The notes under the pieces: model-generated
Database searches by the model: none
What the model saw: only the letters and a program-made list of their open reading frames with translations
What the model was told of the DNA's origin: nothing
Shown: positions 35,026 through 48,000 of the stretch, one piece after another
Layout of the letters: every line of letters begins with the position of its first letter
Position numbering within the stretch: position 1 is the stretch's first letter
Source: Papaver somniferum
Lineage: Eukaryota; Streptophyta; Magnoliopsida; Ranunculales; Papaveraceae
DNA length: 64,000 nucleotides
Assembly: GCF_003573695.1 (NCBI RefSeq)
Contig: NC_039361.1
Span: 40,717,393 to 40,781,392 of the forward strand
Direction: 5' to 3'
Program-made: the position numbers and the translations under genes

Positions 35026-35204
35026 CGAGCAGGTAAAATCAGGTGCGTCTGGATCTTCCGTATGTTGAGGAGGAGTTTGTGCGTTATCCTTCCTTTGTGC
35101 TTTTGAAGGGGTGGAGGAAGTTTGCTTACGTTGTGGTTCAGCTTTCCGTTTGCTCCCTTCCGCGACAGCGTTTGTGGATGGTTGAAGGTTGTATTGTTTG
35201 TTGA

Positions 35205-36326
35205 TTAGACGTCGACTTCCTCAAGTGTCTCGTGATTCTTCAGTCTTTGTAGATTTTTCTCTTTCCAATAGAACAGGTGCAGTGGTTGCGATCTCTTCGC
35301 GGCTTCGTGAAGCTCTGAGAAAGTCTGGAATCGAAGATTTTCCAGTAGAGATCTGTAAACCGGGAGCATGCCATTGATGCACAAATCTACTAACTGCTGC
35401 TCCGTGACATTTGGATCATGACAATCCAGGGCTTGTACTCTGAATCTTTTCACGTAGTCACTGGGGTTTTCACTGACTCTCTGAAACATTCTTCCCAGGT
35501 CAGAGAGAGTGACTTTCTCTGACACAAAGAAGTACTTCCTGTAGAAGGCATTAATCATTTCTCCCTAATTGTTGATAGTTCCTGGTGCGATGTTGTTGTA
35601 CCAGGTATATGCTCTGCCTTTCAAGGATTTTGAAAACTCCTTGAGACGAACAACATGGTTATGTTCATGCTCTCCTAAGGCTTCGAGGAAATGAGAGACA
35701 TGTTCTCGAGCATTGCCGGTTCCATCATATAGAGTGAAAGTTGGAGAAATGTAACCTTTTGGAAGGGGAATCCTCTGCGTAGCGGCAGGATAAGGAGGTT
35801 GGTGACGATGGACATGTGATGTCTTGTCTCTTCCACGGTTCTCCAGAAGGCGCTCCACGTCTTCCCGAGTAATGAAATTTGATGGTTCCTTTGCTGATGA
35901 ATCCGCAGCTTTGCCGGTTTCATCATTATCCACTGTATGGATTGGGATTACCTCGGGATCAGCAGCATCTGAGGATTTCTTCTTCTCTTTTCCCTTTCCT
36001 TGAGTCTTCTCTAACATCTTATCAGTAATAGTTTTAAGATAATTACACAGATCCTTCTGTGTAGCAGCCATGTCAGTTTGATTCTTTACAAGAGTCTCTT
36101 GCGCTTTGATAAGATCAGCAATGGTAGGTAGTGGATCTCCTCTGACTTCTTCAGGGTGTCGGCCAGACAGAGGATGACCTTCAGTGTCGTTGTGAGGAGG
36201 GGTAACGTCACCACCGCCAGTGTTGGAGGTCAGAATTGTTTCCGGGATATCTTCATTGTTAGTGTTGCTAGTGCTAGCACGGGTTGCGTTAGGATTTGTG
36301 ACTGAACCTGACCTAAGATCAACCAT
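35205..36326 (-). CDS. gag: Tat gag polyprotein, two adjoining frames
   Basis: The start MVDLRSGSVTNPNATRAS at 36,326 lies just inside the PBS. The first frame (36,326-35,565, 253 codons) has a polar N-terminus, a Lys-rich stretch (KGKEKKKSSD) and the beginning of the gag core (YISPTFTLYDGTGNAREHVS, then GRAYTWYNNIAPG). A stop at about 35,565 (TAG in 'NN*GEMINAFYRKY') separates it from 35,558-35,205 in the same frame, which continues the core (MINAFYRKYFF, NPSDYVKRFRVQALD). One nonsense mutation therefore breaks gag. The region 35,026-35,204 continues with polar sequence in other frames. Confidence 0.75.
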
Positions 36327-36383
36327 CTTATGAAAATGAAATATTGCAACCGAGAGATTAATCTCCCAATGTGGTCTCCAATC
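36327..36383 (-). promoter_or_regulatory. Tat copy 2 primer-binding-site region
   Basis: On the minus strand the LTR is followed by GATTGGAGACCACATTGGG (about 36,363-36,382). It aligns with TTGGCGACCACAGTGGGAGG at the same place in copy 1. Its position and resemblance to the Tat-type TGGCGAC..C primer site support the call. This copy has lost the canonical TGGCG. Confidence 0.55.
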
Positions 36384-39300
36384 TGTTGATGGGGAAAAAC
36401 GATTTGTTGGTTTTCACGGAATTGAGGAGACGAACGAACGGAGGAGACTCCTTGAACCGGGCGAAATGTTCAACCTCACACAGATGCGCCGATGCAAAGG
36501 GGGTTCTTTGAATTTGAGAGATCAATCTGTAGCACTCCGGCCTAAACCAAGACAATGGCCGTTCCAGAGTAAATTCGGTCACAAGAGAGGATGGGTTGAT
36601 CTGTAGGAGGGAAGCTGAGAAATGTGTGGAATCAATGGTAATCAAATATTGTGGGTGTGTTGTGAATTCTGAATATGATAAGTTCTGAATGATTGAAATT
36701 GCTCAGTTGAGAGTAATTGCTCAATTGTTGAGTTGTTGATCTCCTATTGTCAGTTTGACGTGAGATTGATGATGTTCTCTTGTTTTCAATCATGATTCAG
36801 AGACTTATTTATACTGCTGGAATTGTAGACACCATGATTCCATGAAGTGTGACAGTTAATGGAATCAAGGAGTGGGGAAATGGAAATCGTGTTTAAAACC
36901 AGTTGCTCATCGTGCAGAGACTTGGTTGATTTTCCACCCACTACTTTGTTAACCCCTTCAACTGATTGCACGACTTGCTCACATTCCATCGTGTGTTTGA
37001 ACACAGGTGCCGTAGACCGCCAGACCAAAGCCCTAGTTGATATCCCCCCAAATGACACGATTGACATCTCGTGGTTAATTTAGTGAGTTGCTGAGTTGAA
37101 CACGATTTTGCAGAATGTTCTGAACTTATGAATTGAACGTGCCTGTTGAAACAGAGACGTGATCAAGTTGAGCAAAGTATTGCTCATTCAATGAATCGAT
37201 GAATTGTTGAATACTGAGAATTGAAAAATATTCCTTGGTTTGAGCAAATATTGCTAGTTCGAGCAAGTATTGCTCATTTGATAAACTGTTGGTAGCATGA
37301 CCGAATAAAATATTAATTTAAGTTACTGACTGCTGGGTCGAGCAAAATAAAATAAATGTTAATTATGAAATTAACGTAAAATTATCAGAGTATTTGAATC
37401 TTCTCAGAATTATATTTCTGCAGAGTTCTGGATTCAAAACCCTAATTTTACCAAAATAATGATTTATTGCAAATCAACGCAAAGTGAAGCAAGGATCGGC
37501 CGCATGGGATGACGAGTTCACCATGTGTGTCCATATGCTTGAATGAGCGAAAATACCAAAGTTCCTGAGGACCAGTTTGGTGAAAGAATGATCAAATGTT
37601 GGTTTAATCATTTATTAAAATAATGCTCGTGTGAGCGACACATAATAAAACCTGAGGGACCGACCAAGAGGTCATGGGACCGGCTTTTGGTGGCTGGGGG
37701 ACCAATGGATGGTCGTTTGAGCAAACTTCCAATTGTTTGGAAAGAGTTTTAACCTAATATGAGCAACTGAGCAAATTAGGTAAAAATCATTGAAGTATGT
37801 GGAACCAGTTGTGTGCAAGCCTCAGGGTCACACTTGGTCGGTCAAGGGGATGTGCATGTATCACCATAGTGCTCGCGCTTCAGTTCTGAGAATTTTGATA
37901 TTTTCTGGTGCACGTTTGAGCAACATTTGGAGAAAATATGCAAAATCCATGGTTTTGCTGAAACTGGGGAAAATACATGAGATGAGGGAAAATAAATAAA
38001 ACATGGAATTACAAGGTGTGGGACCGGCCATGGATAGGGCATGGCCGTCCGGCTGACAAGCACGGTCCCACATACTTCCCAGTTTTATGTAATTTTATGT
38101 ATTTTCTCTGATTTGAGGGAAATTCCATGAGTTGAGAGATAAATAGATAAAATAGGGAATGAGAGTGTGGGATCGGCAATGGTCGAGGCATGGCATGCCG
38201 GCCTTGGGCGCGGGTCCGGAGGCTCTCTTCCCAATTTTATAAAGTTTTCGTGATTTTAGAGAATTTTCATAAAATCAAAGAGATCTGTTGAAATCAGGAT
38301 ATTTTTTTGAAATCAGGGAGTTTTCATGGAATTAGGAAACAAAACACCAAATAATAATAAAATAATATACGTGTGGGACCGGCTAGGGCATGACCGGCCG
38401 GCTAGAGCCTGGTCCCCCAAGCTTTCCCTAATTTTTTTAATATTTTCTATGATTTTAGAGAAAATACATGAAATTAGGTAATTTTCATGGTTTTAGGGGA
38501 AAATTCATGAAATCAGGGAATTTTCATAATTTAAGAGAAATAATAATAATAATAAAATAATGGGAGTGAGGTGTGGGACCGGCCACAGCCAAGGCATGGC
38601 CGGCCGGCTGGTGCTCGGTCCCGCGACACCTTTCCCTAATTTTATCATTTTTTGTAAAATCATGAGATTAGATAATTTCTTTGAAATAAAGGAGATTTGC
38701 TCGAACGAGAGAATTTTCGTGAGATTACAGAAAATAATAAAATGTGATAAAATATAAAATTGGGCGCGGGTCTGTCACGGCATGACTGGCCGGCTGATGA
38801 GCCCAGCTCATTGGCGCCTTTGCTAATATTTTATTATTATTTTTTTTCTTTCCTATTTTGCATAGGTTCATCGCTTCGTCGTATTTTGAAATACTCGTTC
38901 GTACGACGATTGTTAGTGCATCATCGTTGAATACACTTGCACCATTTAAATCGGGGCTTACTCGGAGGTAGCTCAGACGCCGGTGTGTTGAATATTTATT
39001 ACTAACCTATGGAATTCTGCTGGGAAGAACCATGGATTGAAGTAATGAAGTATTACGAAAATATTTGAATATTTTCAGAAAATATCTGAATATTTTCAGA
39101 AATTCAATGGATGAATCTAATAATTTTAAGAATAATTAACCGATGGATCTATACTAGCAGAGCAAGCTGTCTAGGAGCATTAATTATTCTGATATGAGAT
39201 TGCTGGAGCTTCATATCCTTTATATAGTCAGGGAAAACTGTTGTTTGTATCCTGAAGAAGTTATCGCTCTATACTAGCAGAGCAAGCTGTTTAGGAGCCG

Positions 39301-39531
39301 TCAATCTCGTGATTCTATATAAAAATAGTTACTGAACTGTCCAGAATTCATGAGATATGTCGTTATCCATCCGAGAGACTACATATCTGCATGTACTCTG
39401 AGAGACAGTATTCTCAGTCAGGGGTTAGATGAGAGACTCGTGTCTCAATACTCGCGTCTGATTGCTGGATCGGAGGTTCGTATTATTATGGGTTTACGAT
39501 TTTAGCCTTTGTCGAAAATCCACCATCTACA
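36384..39531 (-). repeat. Tat copy 2 5' LTR (right, 3.1 kb)
   Basis: Begins TGTTGATGGGGAAAAACG and ends CACCATCTACA before CAAGG. It matches the left LTR nearly throughout, including the direct repeat 'tctatactagcagagcaagc' (two copies near 39,150 and 39,270). A TATA-like box for minus-strand reading lies at about 36,803-36,812. It contains the same GC-rich hairpin modules as the left LTR. Confidence 0.87.
38010..38830. repeat. About 190-bp hairpin modules in right Tat LTR
   Basis: Five modules near 38,018, 38,165, 38,371, 38,569 and 38,761, equivalent to those in the left LTR. The third keeps the full GGCATGACCGGCCGGCT core that its left counterpart has lost. The first two lie closer together because about 40 bp of spacer is missing. 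Confidence 0.75.
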
Positions 39532-39536
39532 CAAGG

Positions 39537-41433
39537 TACAGTTGTACTACCTATACCTCTGATCCCAGCAGTATACTGCGCACTTGATTCCCTTGGCTGA
39601 TCTCACCCACAACTAAGAGTTGCTACGATCCAAAATCGCAGGCTTTGACAATAAACAAATTTGTCTCACACAGACAAGTCTATCAAAGGATCAATCTGTA
39701 TCCCACAGAAAAACCCTAAAAGTTTTTGTTCCGTCTTTTGATAATAATCAAGGTGAACAGGAACCAATTAATGATCCGGTCTTATATTCCCGAAGAACAT
39801 CCAAGATTAATCAATCACCTCACAACAATATTAATCGTATGGTAGCGAAACAAGATGTTGAGGAATCACAAACAATGAGACGAAGATGTTTGTGATTACT
39901 TTTTATATCTTGCCTATCGGAGAAATCTGACAATCTCAAGTCAATTAATCTACTTGTAGTCGTATGATAGAAGATGCAAGATCAGATCACACAACTACGA
40001 TAAAAGTAGTATCGGTCTGGCTTCACAATCCCAATGAAGTCTTTAGGTCGTTAACCTGGTTTTTAGAAGAAGAAAACCAAAGGTTAAAGGAGAATCGACT
40101 CTAGCGCGCAAACTAGTATCACACGTAAGGTGTGGGGATTAGTTTTGCAGAGTTGCTAGATGTCCCCTTATATAGTCTTTCAACTCAGGGGTTTGCCTTA
40201 GTTACAAAGCAATCAATATCCATCGTTAGATGAAAACCTGATTTAGATTCAAGCTAATATTTCTCAACCGTTAGATCGAAAACTTAGCTTGTTATACACA
40301 AATGAAATTCACGCTTATAGGTTTGTTAACCGTACCCAAACGTGTACATTTTTGGTTCAACAATAGTAAACCAAAAGGTTAGCCATTTCAGCATTTCATA
40401 TCAACCATGTTCTTCTTCACCATAACTAGTTCAAGTGACTCAAATGAACTAGTTAGAGAGTTGTTCAATTGCAAGTAAATCTTATGTAACTACACAAGAC
40501 ACAATTGAAGCAAAGATGATTTAATTAAAATGAATCGGTTCATGAACTTTAATAGCCACGGTTTGCAAAAGCATTCCTTAGTTTTTTAAGATTAAGTTCA
40601 GAAATCATCTTTAGATATATAACCTTCTCAAGTTCGGAGACTAGGTTCGCGGACTTAAGATACCGGACAGAGTTTACAAACTCCAGCAGAAATTCCCGGG
40701 ATGAGAACTTCGTCGGTTCGCGGACTGGGTTCGCGAAATTGGCTCACGCAAGTAGTTTGTCAACTCCAGCAAAAATTCTCGGGTTTGAGAACTTCGGCAG
40801 TTCGCGGACTGAGTTCGCGAACTTGGAAACTTTCCATCTTCTGGTTCTCTTTATCAACAAAGTTCGAAAACTTCGGTTCAAGGAATCCATGGTTATGTAA
40901 TCTAAACTCTCATTCCAATCATTGAAACATTCTCAGAGAACGTTATATATCCATTATTCACAGACCATTTTTCGTCAGAACAATTTTCAAAGTGATTGAA
41001 ACTTATCATGACTTTCGTCACTAGGTGAAGATAAAATTGGTCGAAATGAAAAGCTTACCAACTCATATTTCGAGATATAGATAGGCGAGATATACTCGGC
41101 TCGAAATACCAAATGTGTATAATCTAGTCTATATATATAACATACGACTTTTGTCTCAAAGAGTATGAGATAAAATAGATAGACTTTTGAGTGATAGATA
41201 AGTTCAAGTCTCCACATACCTTTTTGTCGAGAAGTTCCACCGGTTCCTTGAGTAGTTCTTCTACTTGTATGATGAATCACCATGAAGTCCTTGAGCTCGA
41301 CTACACTTACTATCCTAGTTCGATACTTAGCTATAAGAGACTAGAAATCAAGACTTATAGTTTTGATCACTAACATTGACAAACATGCTTGAGATAGCAA
41401 CGCATGCGAGTTTGACCGAGCAATGCTCTAACA
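39537..41433 (-). repeat. Element A left (3') LTR, second part
   Basis: Resumes the LTR after the Tat insertion and matches 45,600-49,315 (apart from the solo LTR there). It ends CGAGCAATGCTCTAACA. A TATA box for minus-strand transcription (TATATAAGG) lies at 40,167-40,175, matching the one at 46,223-46,231. Several copies of a 'gttcgcggact' phrase lie near 40,640-40,830. Confidence 0.85.
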
Positions 41434-43021
41434 ATCTCCCCCTTTGTCAATTTTAGTGACAAAACTATCAATACATATGGAATACAAAAAAAATAATGGA
41501 ACTTTAGTAGCTCCTATTCCATAAGTCTAATCTTCAACATTCCTCGAAATCTTCGCCATTTCCAAGTACTCCAATGATCCCAAAGGTTATAAGTTTAGCA
41601 TCACCGTTATTGAAGATTCGTAGCTATAACAATGAGAAAACATAATTCTCGATCATTGTCATACAATGTCATAGTATTATTACACAGTATCAAAGTTCAA
41701 TTGTATCACAACTTCAAAAATAATACTATGGTGATATGTATCACTACCCCTTAGTCAATACTCCATCTCACATGGAAACCACTCCCCCTTACACAGTGAT
41801 CCAAAAACCATATGTATTTGTAGTGTGAACTACATATTAATTCTCCCTCTTTTTGTCAATAAAATTGGCAAAGGTACAAGAAAGAGATCATAATGAAATT
41901 TCCATAAGAGACATTTCATGACTAAAAGAAAGAACACACATCAACTTATTTATATGCAATCATATATCCGAAGCTAACAACATTCATCAAGGAGTTTAAA
42001 GATACAAGATAACCCTTATAAAATTCCACAGCCACACACCCCTCAAAATATGACCATTAAGCACAAGTTCAAATGAACTCTCCCCCATAAGATGTCATTC
42101 CCAAGGGAACAACAACAAGCGACCTTAATTTCAAGAGAAAAGAAGGATTTTTATTGGAAACCAAAACCATGAGAATGATTTTTATATCCAAAAATCTCAA
42201 TCAAATTAATCACAAGAAAGCCCATGATTAATTTCATAGGAATACCTAATCAAATTAAACACAAAAGTGATCAATTTAATTGTTTGTGCTCAACAAAAGT
42301 AAACTTACGGAGCAACGACTAAGTTCATCATAGAAAATGATTAGCTTAAACGTTCATATACTCAACACAAGAAGAAACTTATGGAGTAATAACTAAATAA
42401 CCAAACAAGATGATTAATTTAGTTCGAAATGCTCAACATATAGCATCTTACGGAACAACCAACAAAGTCAATCAAAATAATCAACTTAGTTGTATCATGC
42501 TCAACATAAGACACATGATGGAGCCTCACGGTAATACAAAAAAGATGGATCAATGAAGACCAATACCGTGGTATACACAAGGATTCATTTTATCTTCAAT
42601 CATTATATGCATAACAATAATAGACATCATCCTTGCACACAAAAGATTTTAACCTATCTTCCGTCAAAGATTGATAATATAGGCTTAACTTTTGTAATTG
42701 TCAAAAGTCTATTCATTTTTTTAACCAATAAACTAATACCGATCATGAACGACTTTATTTTTGATAAAATATGGGACAACAAAGTTCATGGACGTAAACA
42801 CCAATATCCCATAACAAATTGCAATATAACAAATCATAAAGATTAAATACTGCAAAACATCATCCTCCAAAAAGTTTTAGAATTTAAACCAAAAAGACTA
42901 AAAACAAGAAGATGAAAATACTAATAGCTATGTGTAGTCACAATCATCGCTATTCAAAGCACTGGTTATTCTTCCAATTAAACCAAAAAGAAGACATCCT
43001 AGGCGATTATGAGAACACGAA
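41434..43021 (-). other. Element A 3' non-coding region with PPT
   Basis: The first 13 bases (ATCTCCCCCTTTG) are the complement of a polypurine tract next to the LTR. The rest is AT-rich, with several further 'ctccccctt'-like pyrimidine tracts (41,783, 41,843, 42,080). Short repeated 'ctcaacataagacacatgatg'-like phrases recur near 42,290-42,520. No coding frame was accepted. Confidence 0.55.
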
Positions 43022-44045
43022 TTACTCATCTTCTTCCTCATCAGAGATACTCCAAGATGCTTGAATTGCGTTCAAATCTTCCTTGAGCTCGGGAAACTTT
43101 GTTGCAACCAAGGACAATTGTTCTTGAACACACTTTACTCTTGAATCAACCTTATGCACACCTTTATGAATTTTTTGAAGAAGGCTCATGGTGGTAGAGT
43201 CGCTAAAATCAAGAGAAGAGATTCTTTGTCGCTTGCAAGCATTTTTCCTTACGCGTCTAAAGGTTCACGGACCAACCGGTTTGGGGACCCCAAGTGAATT
43301 GTCAATCGAATCACACCCAAGATCACGTAAAATTTGACTAATCAAGAAAGGGTAGCCCAACATCTTGATAGGTGAAGTCATCCAAATCATTTGAGAGATA
43401 ATAAAACCACAAATATCGAGACTTGAAATACCCGAATCTAGAAAATAGACCAATTCCGCAAACTCGTGACTCCACCAAGAATTTTCAATTGTGGAAGGAC
43501 AAAGGTTGGGAATACCAAGTTTTCCAAAAGCCATCAACTCAATACTAAGATCATTAGTAGTGAACTTTCCTTGACTCCAAATGACCTTCTTTCCACAAAG
43601 CCCAACTGATATATGATCACACGATGGACGTTCATCACATGGTCTAGGAAGATCGTACGTCCTCCAACGGGATTTTGGTAATCCTTGAAATTAATTTTCT
43701 ATCAACAAGGAACCTTTCTCTACCAATCATGGATTTGAATTCCATCTTGTTGTAATCAACATCATGAATATTGGCATAGAAAATCCTTGTAAGAGAATCA
43801 AATCCTTGACCAAGACCATCAAAGATATTTCCAAGCTTGAATTTTCTAAAGCATACCAAATCCTCTTCATGCCCACTAGAGAAATCCAACCTCTTTTCTA
43901 GAATGAAACCTTTAGAAGCAATCTTATCAAACATTCTAGCACAATAATCATCCACAAACCTAATTCTAAGAGAGTTTTGGTCACAAGGAGGATTCAAGCT
44001 AGAGGATTTTTTAGAACTCCTTTTTGTGCCCTTAGAATTCATCAT
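43022..44045 (-). pseudogene. Element A ORF resembling plant transposon protein (Transposase_32-like)
   Basis: Begins about MMNSKGTKRSSKKSSSLN (44,045). It continues with VDDYCARMFDKIASKGFILE, LTRIFYANIHDV and GRERFLVDRKLISRITKIP. After a frame change near 43,675 the other frame runs on (SVGLCGKKVIWSQGKFTTND, WMTSPIKMLGYPFLISQILR). It ends past one TGA (about 43,266) with an acidic tail SWSISDEEEDE. The FYAN...V.G..V..S...I block recalls the 'putative plant transposon protein' family (PF20167) carried by many non-autonomous retrotransposons. That identification is from memory of the pattern and needs a profile search. Confidence 0.5.
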
Positions 44046-44457
44046 AGATCTAAGAATTGAAAGGAGCAAGAGGATTTTACTTACTTGGAGTGAGATTTGA
44101 ACACCATTTCTTTCAATTTCTCCAAGGAGGCTTAATGGAGGAAAAACACAAAACCCTAGGTTCACATACGCGGACGGATAAAGAAGAAGACTAGGGTGTT
44201 CAAACTTCTTCTTTATAAGACCACACATGGGTTTGGACCCGTTTATGAACCGCGACACATATAAGAAAGATGGGATTTTCTGGGCCATTTGCACATTGAA
44301 GGTTATGCACTCTGCAAAACACATATGTGAACGACAACAGATGCAATAGAAAGCTAAAATTAATATTCAAACAACAAATAACAAAACTGTACACAACTCA
44401 AACCATTTCTTGCCCCATTCCAAGATATATACAAATGGGGAATTGCCAGCCTTGTTA

Positions 44458-45004
44458 CTAAGAGGCATAATGCGCAGAGGAATTCTCATGCGACATTTCT
44501 GGTTGATAAGTGTGAACAGTCCCTGTAGTATAATCAAAGTAATGATGATAGTCAGGGTAGTTAGAGCTTTCTATCCTTCGTTTGTTCTGGCTAGAAGAAG
44601 GATTTCTCCAATTTCTGGGTTGCACAATATTAACAGGTTTAACACATAGAAAACCCTTTTCAGAATGATTCTTAGACTTAACAGATTTAAGTTTTTCTAA
44701 GAATTTAAAAACACCTTCGAATGCTTTGAACATATCTTTATCAATTGATCCATTACGATAGTATTCCTCAAAGAGATCAAGAGTTCATCTAGTGAGGTTC
44801 CATATCCTTGAGCGTATTGAGCGTTTCCTCGATCTTTTTTTTTCCTTCTGATTGATTCTTAACATCTAAATCTCCCCTTTTATATGAAGTTAGATTATCA
44901 TGAGAAACCGGAGGTTTTAGCCATAATAATCTTTGAACAATTTTTAAGGATTTCTGGCGTGCGTTACATATGCCAAGAGAAAGTTTTCCAAAGAAATTTC
45001 CCAT
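44458..45004 (-). pseudogene. Element A 5' ORF, unknown function
   Basis: Starts MGNFFGKLSLGICNARQKSL at 45,004, 57 bases from the PBS, which is where gag would begin. It has 71 codons to a stop at 44,789. A neighbouring frame (44,733-44,458) carries FEGVFKFLEKLKSVKSKNHS and a Tyr/His-rich end. It contains no gag core or CCHC motif that I can see. It may be a gag remnant or an accessory ORF. Confidence 0.35.
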
Positions 45005-45060
45005 AGGACAATTTATAAGGAACGAACAAACACAAACTTATTAGGTTTACGGTATTTGCC

Positions 45061-45073
45061 TGCTCTGATACCA
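45061..45073 (-). promoter_or_regulatory. Primer binding site of element A (Met-tRNA type)
   Basis: The plus-strand TGCTCTGATACCA is the reverse complement of TGGTATCAGAGCA, the initiator-Met tRNA complement used by most plant Copia elements. It lies two bases from the LTR start at 45,076. Confidence 0.9.
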
Positions 45074-45075
45074 AT

Positions 45076-48000
45076 TGAAAAAGCGGGAGTCTAACAACAC
45101 CACCCAATATTTCGTTTAGCAATCTGTAGGGACTAACTCCGAAACACTTACTAGAGAATCAACTAGAAAGTTAGACTCAATCTAGATAAAAGTATCTCAA
45201 GGAGTTAATATCTCAATCTCTCGATTTGATGTTTACTTAAGCAAATAGAAATCTGCGAGTCTTTATCAAAGAGAGATAACTTGGATGGTAACAAAGACCA
45301 ATATCCAAGTAACAATCAATTTAAATCAACAATCTAAAAGGTCGGATATTCTAATTGATTGATTAACGCACAACCTGTGATTTTTCAATTATACAAACAA
45401 ATATAATGCGGAAATAGAAATAACACAGACACCAGAAATTTTGTTAACGAGGAAACCGCAAATGCAGAAAAACCTTGGGACATAGTCCAGATTGAATACA
45501 CACTGTATTAAGCCGCTACAGACACTATCCTACTCCAAGCTAACTTCGGACTGGACTATAGTTGAACCCCAATCATCTCCCACTGATCCAAGGTACAGTT
45601 GTACACCCTACGCCTCTGATCCCAGCAGAATACTGCACACTTGATTCCCTTATATGATCTCACCCACAACTAAGAGTTGCTACGACCCAAAATCGCAGGC
45701 TTTGACAATAAACAAATCTGTCTCATACAGACAAGTCTATCAAAGGATCAATCTGTCTCCCACAGAAAAACCCTAAAAGTTTTTGTTCCGTCTTTTGATA
45801 ATAATCAAGGTGAACATGAACCAATTGATAATCTGGTCTTATATTCCAGAAGAACATCCTAGATTAATCAATCACCTCACAACAATCTTAATCGTATGGT
45901 AGCGAAACAAGATGTTTCGGAATCACAAATAGTGAGACGAAGATGTTTGTGATTACTACTTATATCTTGCCTATCGGAGAAATATGACAATCTCAAGTCA
46001 ATCAATATGATTGTACTCGTAAGATAGAATCTGCAAGATCAGATCACACAACTACGATAAAAGTAGTATCGGTCTGGCTTCACAATCCCAATGAAGTCTT
46101 TAAGTCGTTAACCTGGTTTTTAGAAGAAGAAAACCAAAGGTTAAAGGAGAATCGACTCTAGCACGCAAGCTAGTATCACACGTAAGGTGTGGGGATTAGT
46201 TTTGCAGAGTTGCTAGATGTCCCCTTATATAGTCTTTCAACTTAGGGTTTTGCCTTAGTTACAAAGCAATCAATATCCACCGTTAGATGAAAACCTGATT
46301 TAGATTCAAGCTAATATTTCTCAACCGTTAGATCGAAAACTTAGCTTGTTATACACAAATGAAATGCACGCTTCTAGGTTTGCTAACCGTACCCAAACGT
46401 GTACATTGTTGGTTCAACAATAGTCAACCAAAAGGTTAGCCATTTGAGCATTTCATATCAACCATGTTCTTCTTCACCATAATTAGTTCAAGTGACTCAA
46501 ATGAACTAGTTAGAGAGTTGTTCAGTTGCAAGGAAATCTTATGTAACTACACAAGATACAATTGAAGCAAATATAATTTGATTCACATGAATCGGTTCAT
46601 GAACTTTAATAGCCACGATATGCAAAAGCATTCCTTTGCCTTTTAAGATTAAGTTCAGAAATCATCTTTAGATATATAACCTTCTCAAGTTCGCAGACTA
46701 GGTTCGCGGACTTAAGATACCAGACAGAGTTTACAAACTCCAGCAAAAATTCTCGGGATGAGAACTTCACCGGTTCGCTGACTGGGTTCGCGGACTTGGC
46801 TCACGCAAGTAGTTTGTCAACTCCAGCAGAAATTCTCGGGTTTGAGAACTTCGGCAGTTCGCGGACTGAGTTCGCGAACTTGGCAACTTGCCATCTTCCG
46901 GTTCTCTTGATCAACAAAGTTCGAAAACTTCGGTTCGAGGAATCCATGGTTATGTAATCTAAACTCTCATTCCAATAATTGAAACATTCTCAGAGAACAT
47001 TATATAACCGTTATTCACAAACCATTTTTCGTCAGAGCAATTTTCAAAGTGATTCAAACTTATCATGACTTTCGTCACTAGGTGAAGATAAACTTGGTCG
47101 AAGCGAAAAGCTTACCAACTCATATTTCGAGATATAGATAGGCGAGATATACTCGGCTCGAAATACCAAATGTGTATGATCTAGTCTATATATATAGCAT
47201 ACGACTTTTGGTAGGCTAAGAAGAGATGCCTACAATATTATATTAAACCGCAAGTGCACGGTGTCTAGAAGATAGATAACAACAAATACGGGTCGAACCC
47301 ACAAAGACTAGTTTGGTGAAAAGCTGAATTTCTAAGCCTAACTAATACTGATTCAAATATGAGATTGTTTTCGATACGACGAAACAGTTGATATGAAGTA
47401 CTAACCAGAATACAAAAAGTAAATGAAGTAGAGGATTTTAATGCAACAACAAAATAAAAGGCTTTGAGACAGTTAATGGGATGATACTAGGCAAGTTGAT
47501 TTCACCACTCAAACTATACAAGACACTCACTAATGAAGTTGCTCTTTTCCCATATAATGAATCAGCGATGGAGATACGAGTCTTTCGCTTCATCAAGGGG
47601 ATCTCAATACAGAAGATTCAATATCAACTAAGATATTAACCCCTAGAATCAGATGTCTTGTTACGTCACAAATGATCACAGATTAATGAAATAAATTCAA
47701 CATAAGTTGATGCAACATTATAAGATTGTTCTAAAGACCTAGGATGCAAGATATACAAGGTGATAGTCATATAATGCAGCACAAAGATTGAACCTATCCT
47801 TATTAAATAGAGCACAATAAGAACAACATAATAGATATGAGTGACTAGCAATGGTTTAAGGGTTCCATCTCAACCCTAGCTAAGTAATTAGCACATAGCA
47901 AAAACAGGAGACGTATGAAATTCAAGGATGGATAAAATCATTCATGCAAATTTCTTTGTTCAACTGGTTTCTAACAAGAACAATTTTAGAGAAGAAAAGT

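Larger units (their letters stand above)
24604..39531 (-). mobile_element. Tat-type Gypsy element, 14.9 kb, lacking RT (copy 2)
   Basis: The element runs from TGTAGATGGGG to CACCATCTACA, with the exact duplication CAAGG at 24,599-24,603 and 39,532-39,536 inside the element A LTR. Minus-strand order: 5' LTR (39,531-36,384), PBS-like site, gag, protease, a second gag-like segment, the integrase C-terminal tail, then an antisense (plus-strand) PMD gene and the 3' LTR (27,806-24,604). RT, RNase H and the integrase core are absent. Tat elements are known to carry extra ORFs, including antisense ones near the 3' LTR. This copy must depend on other elements for reverse transcription. Confidence 0.9.
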
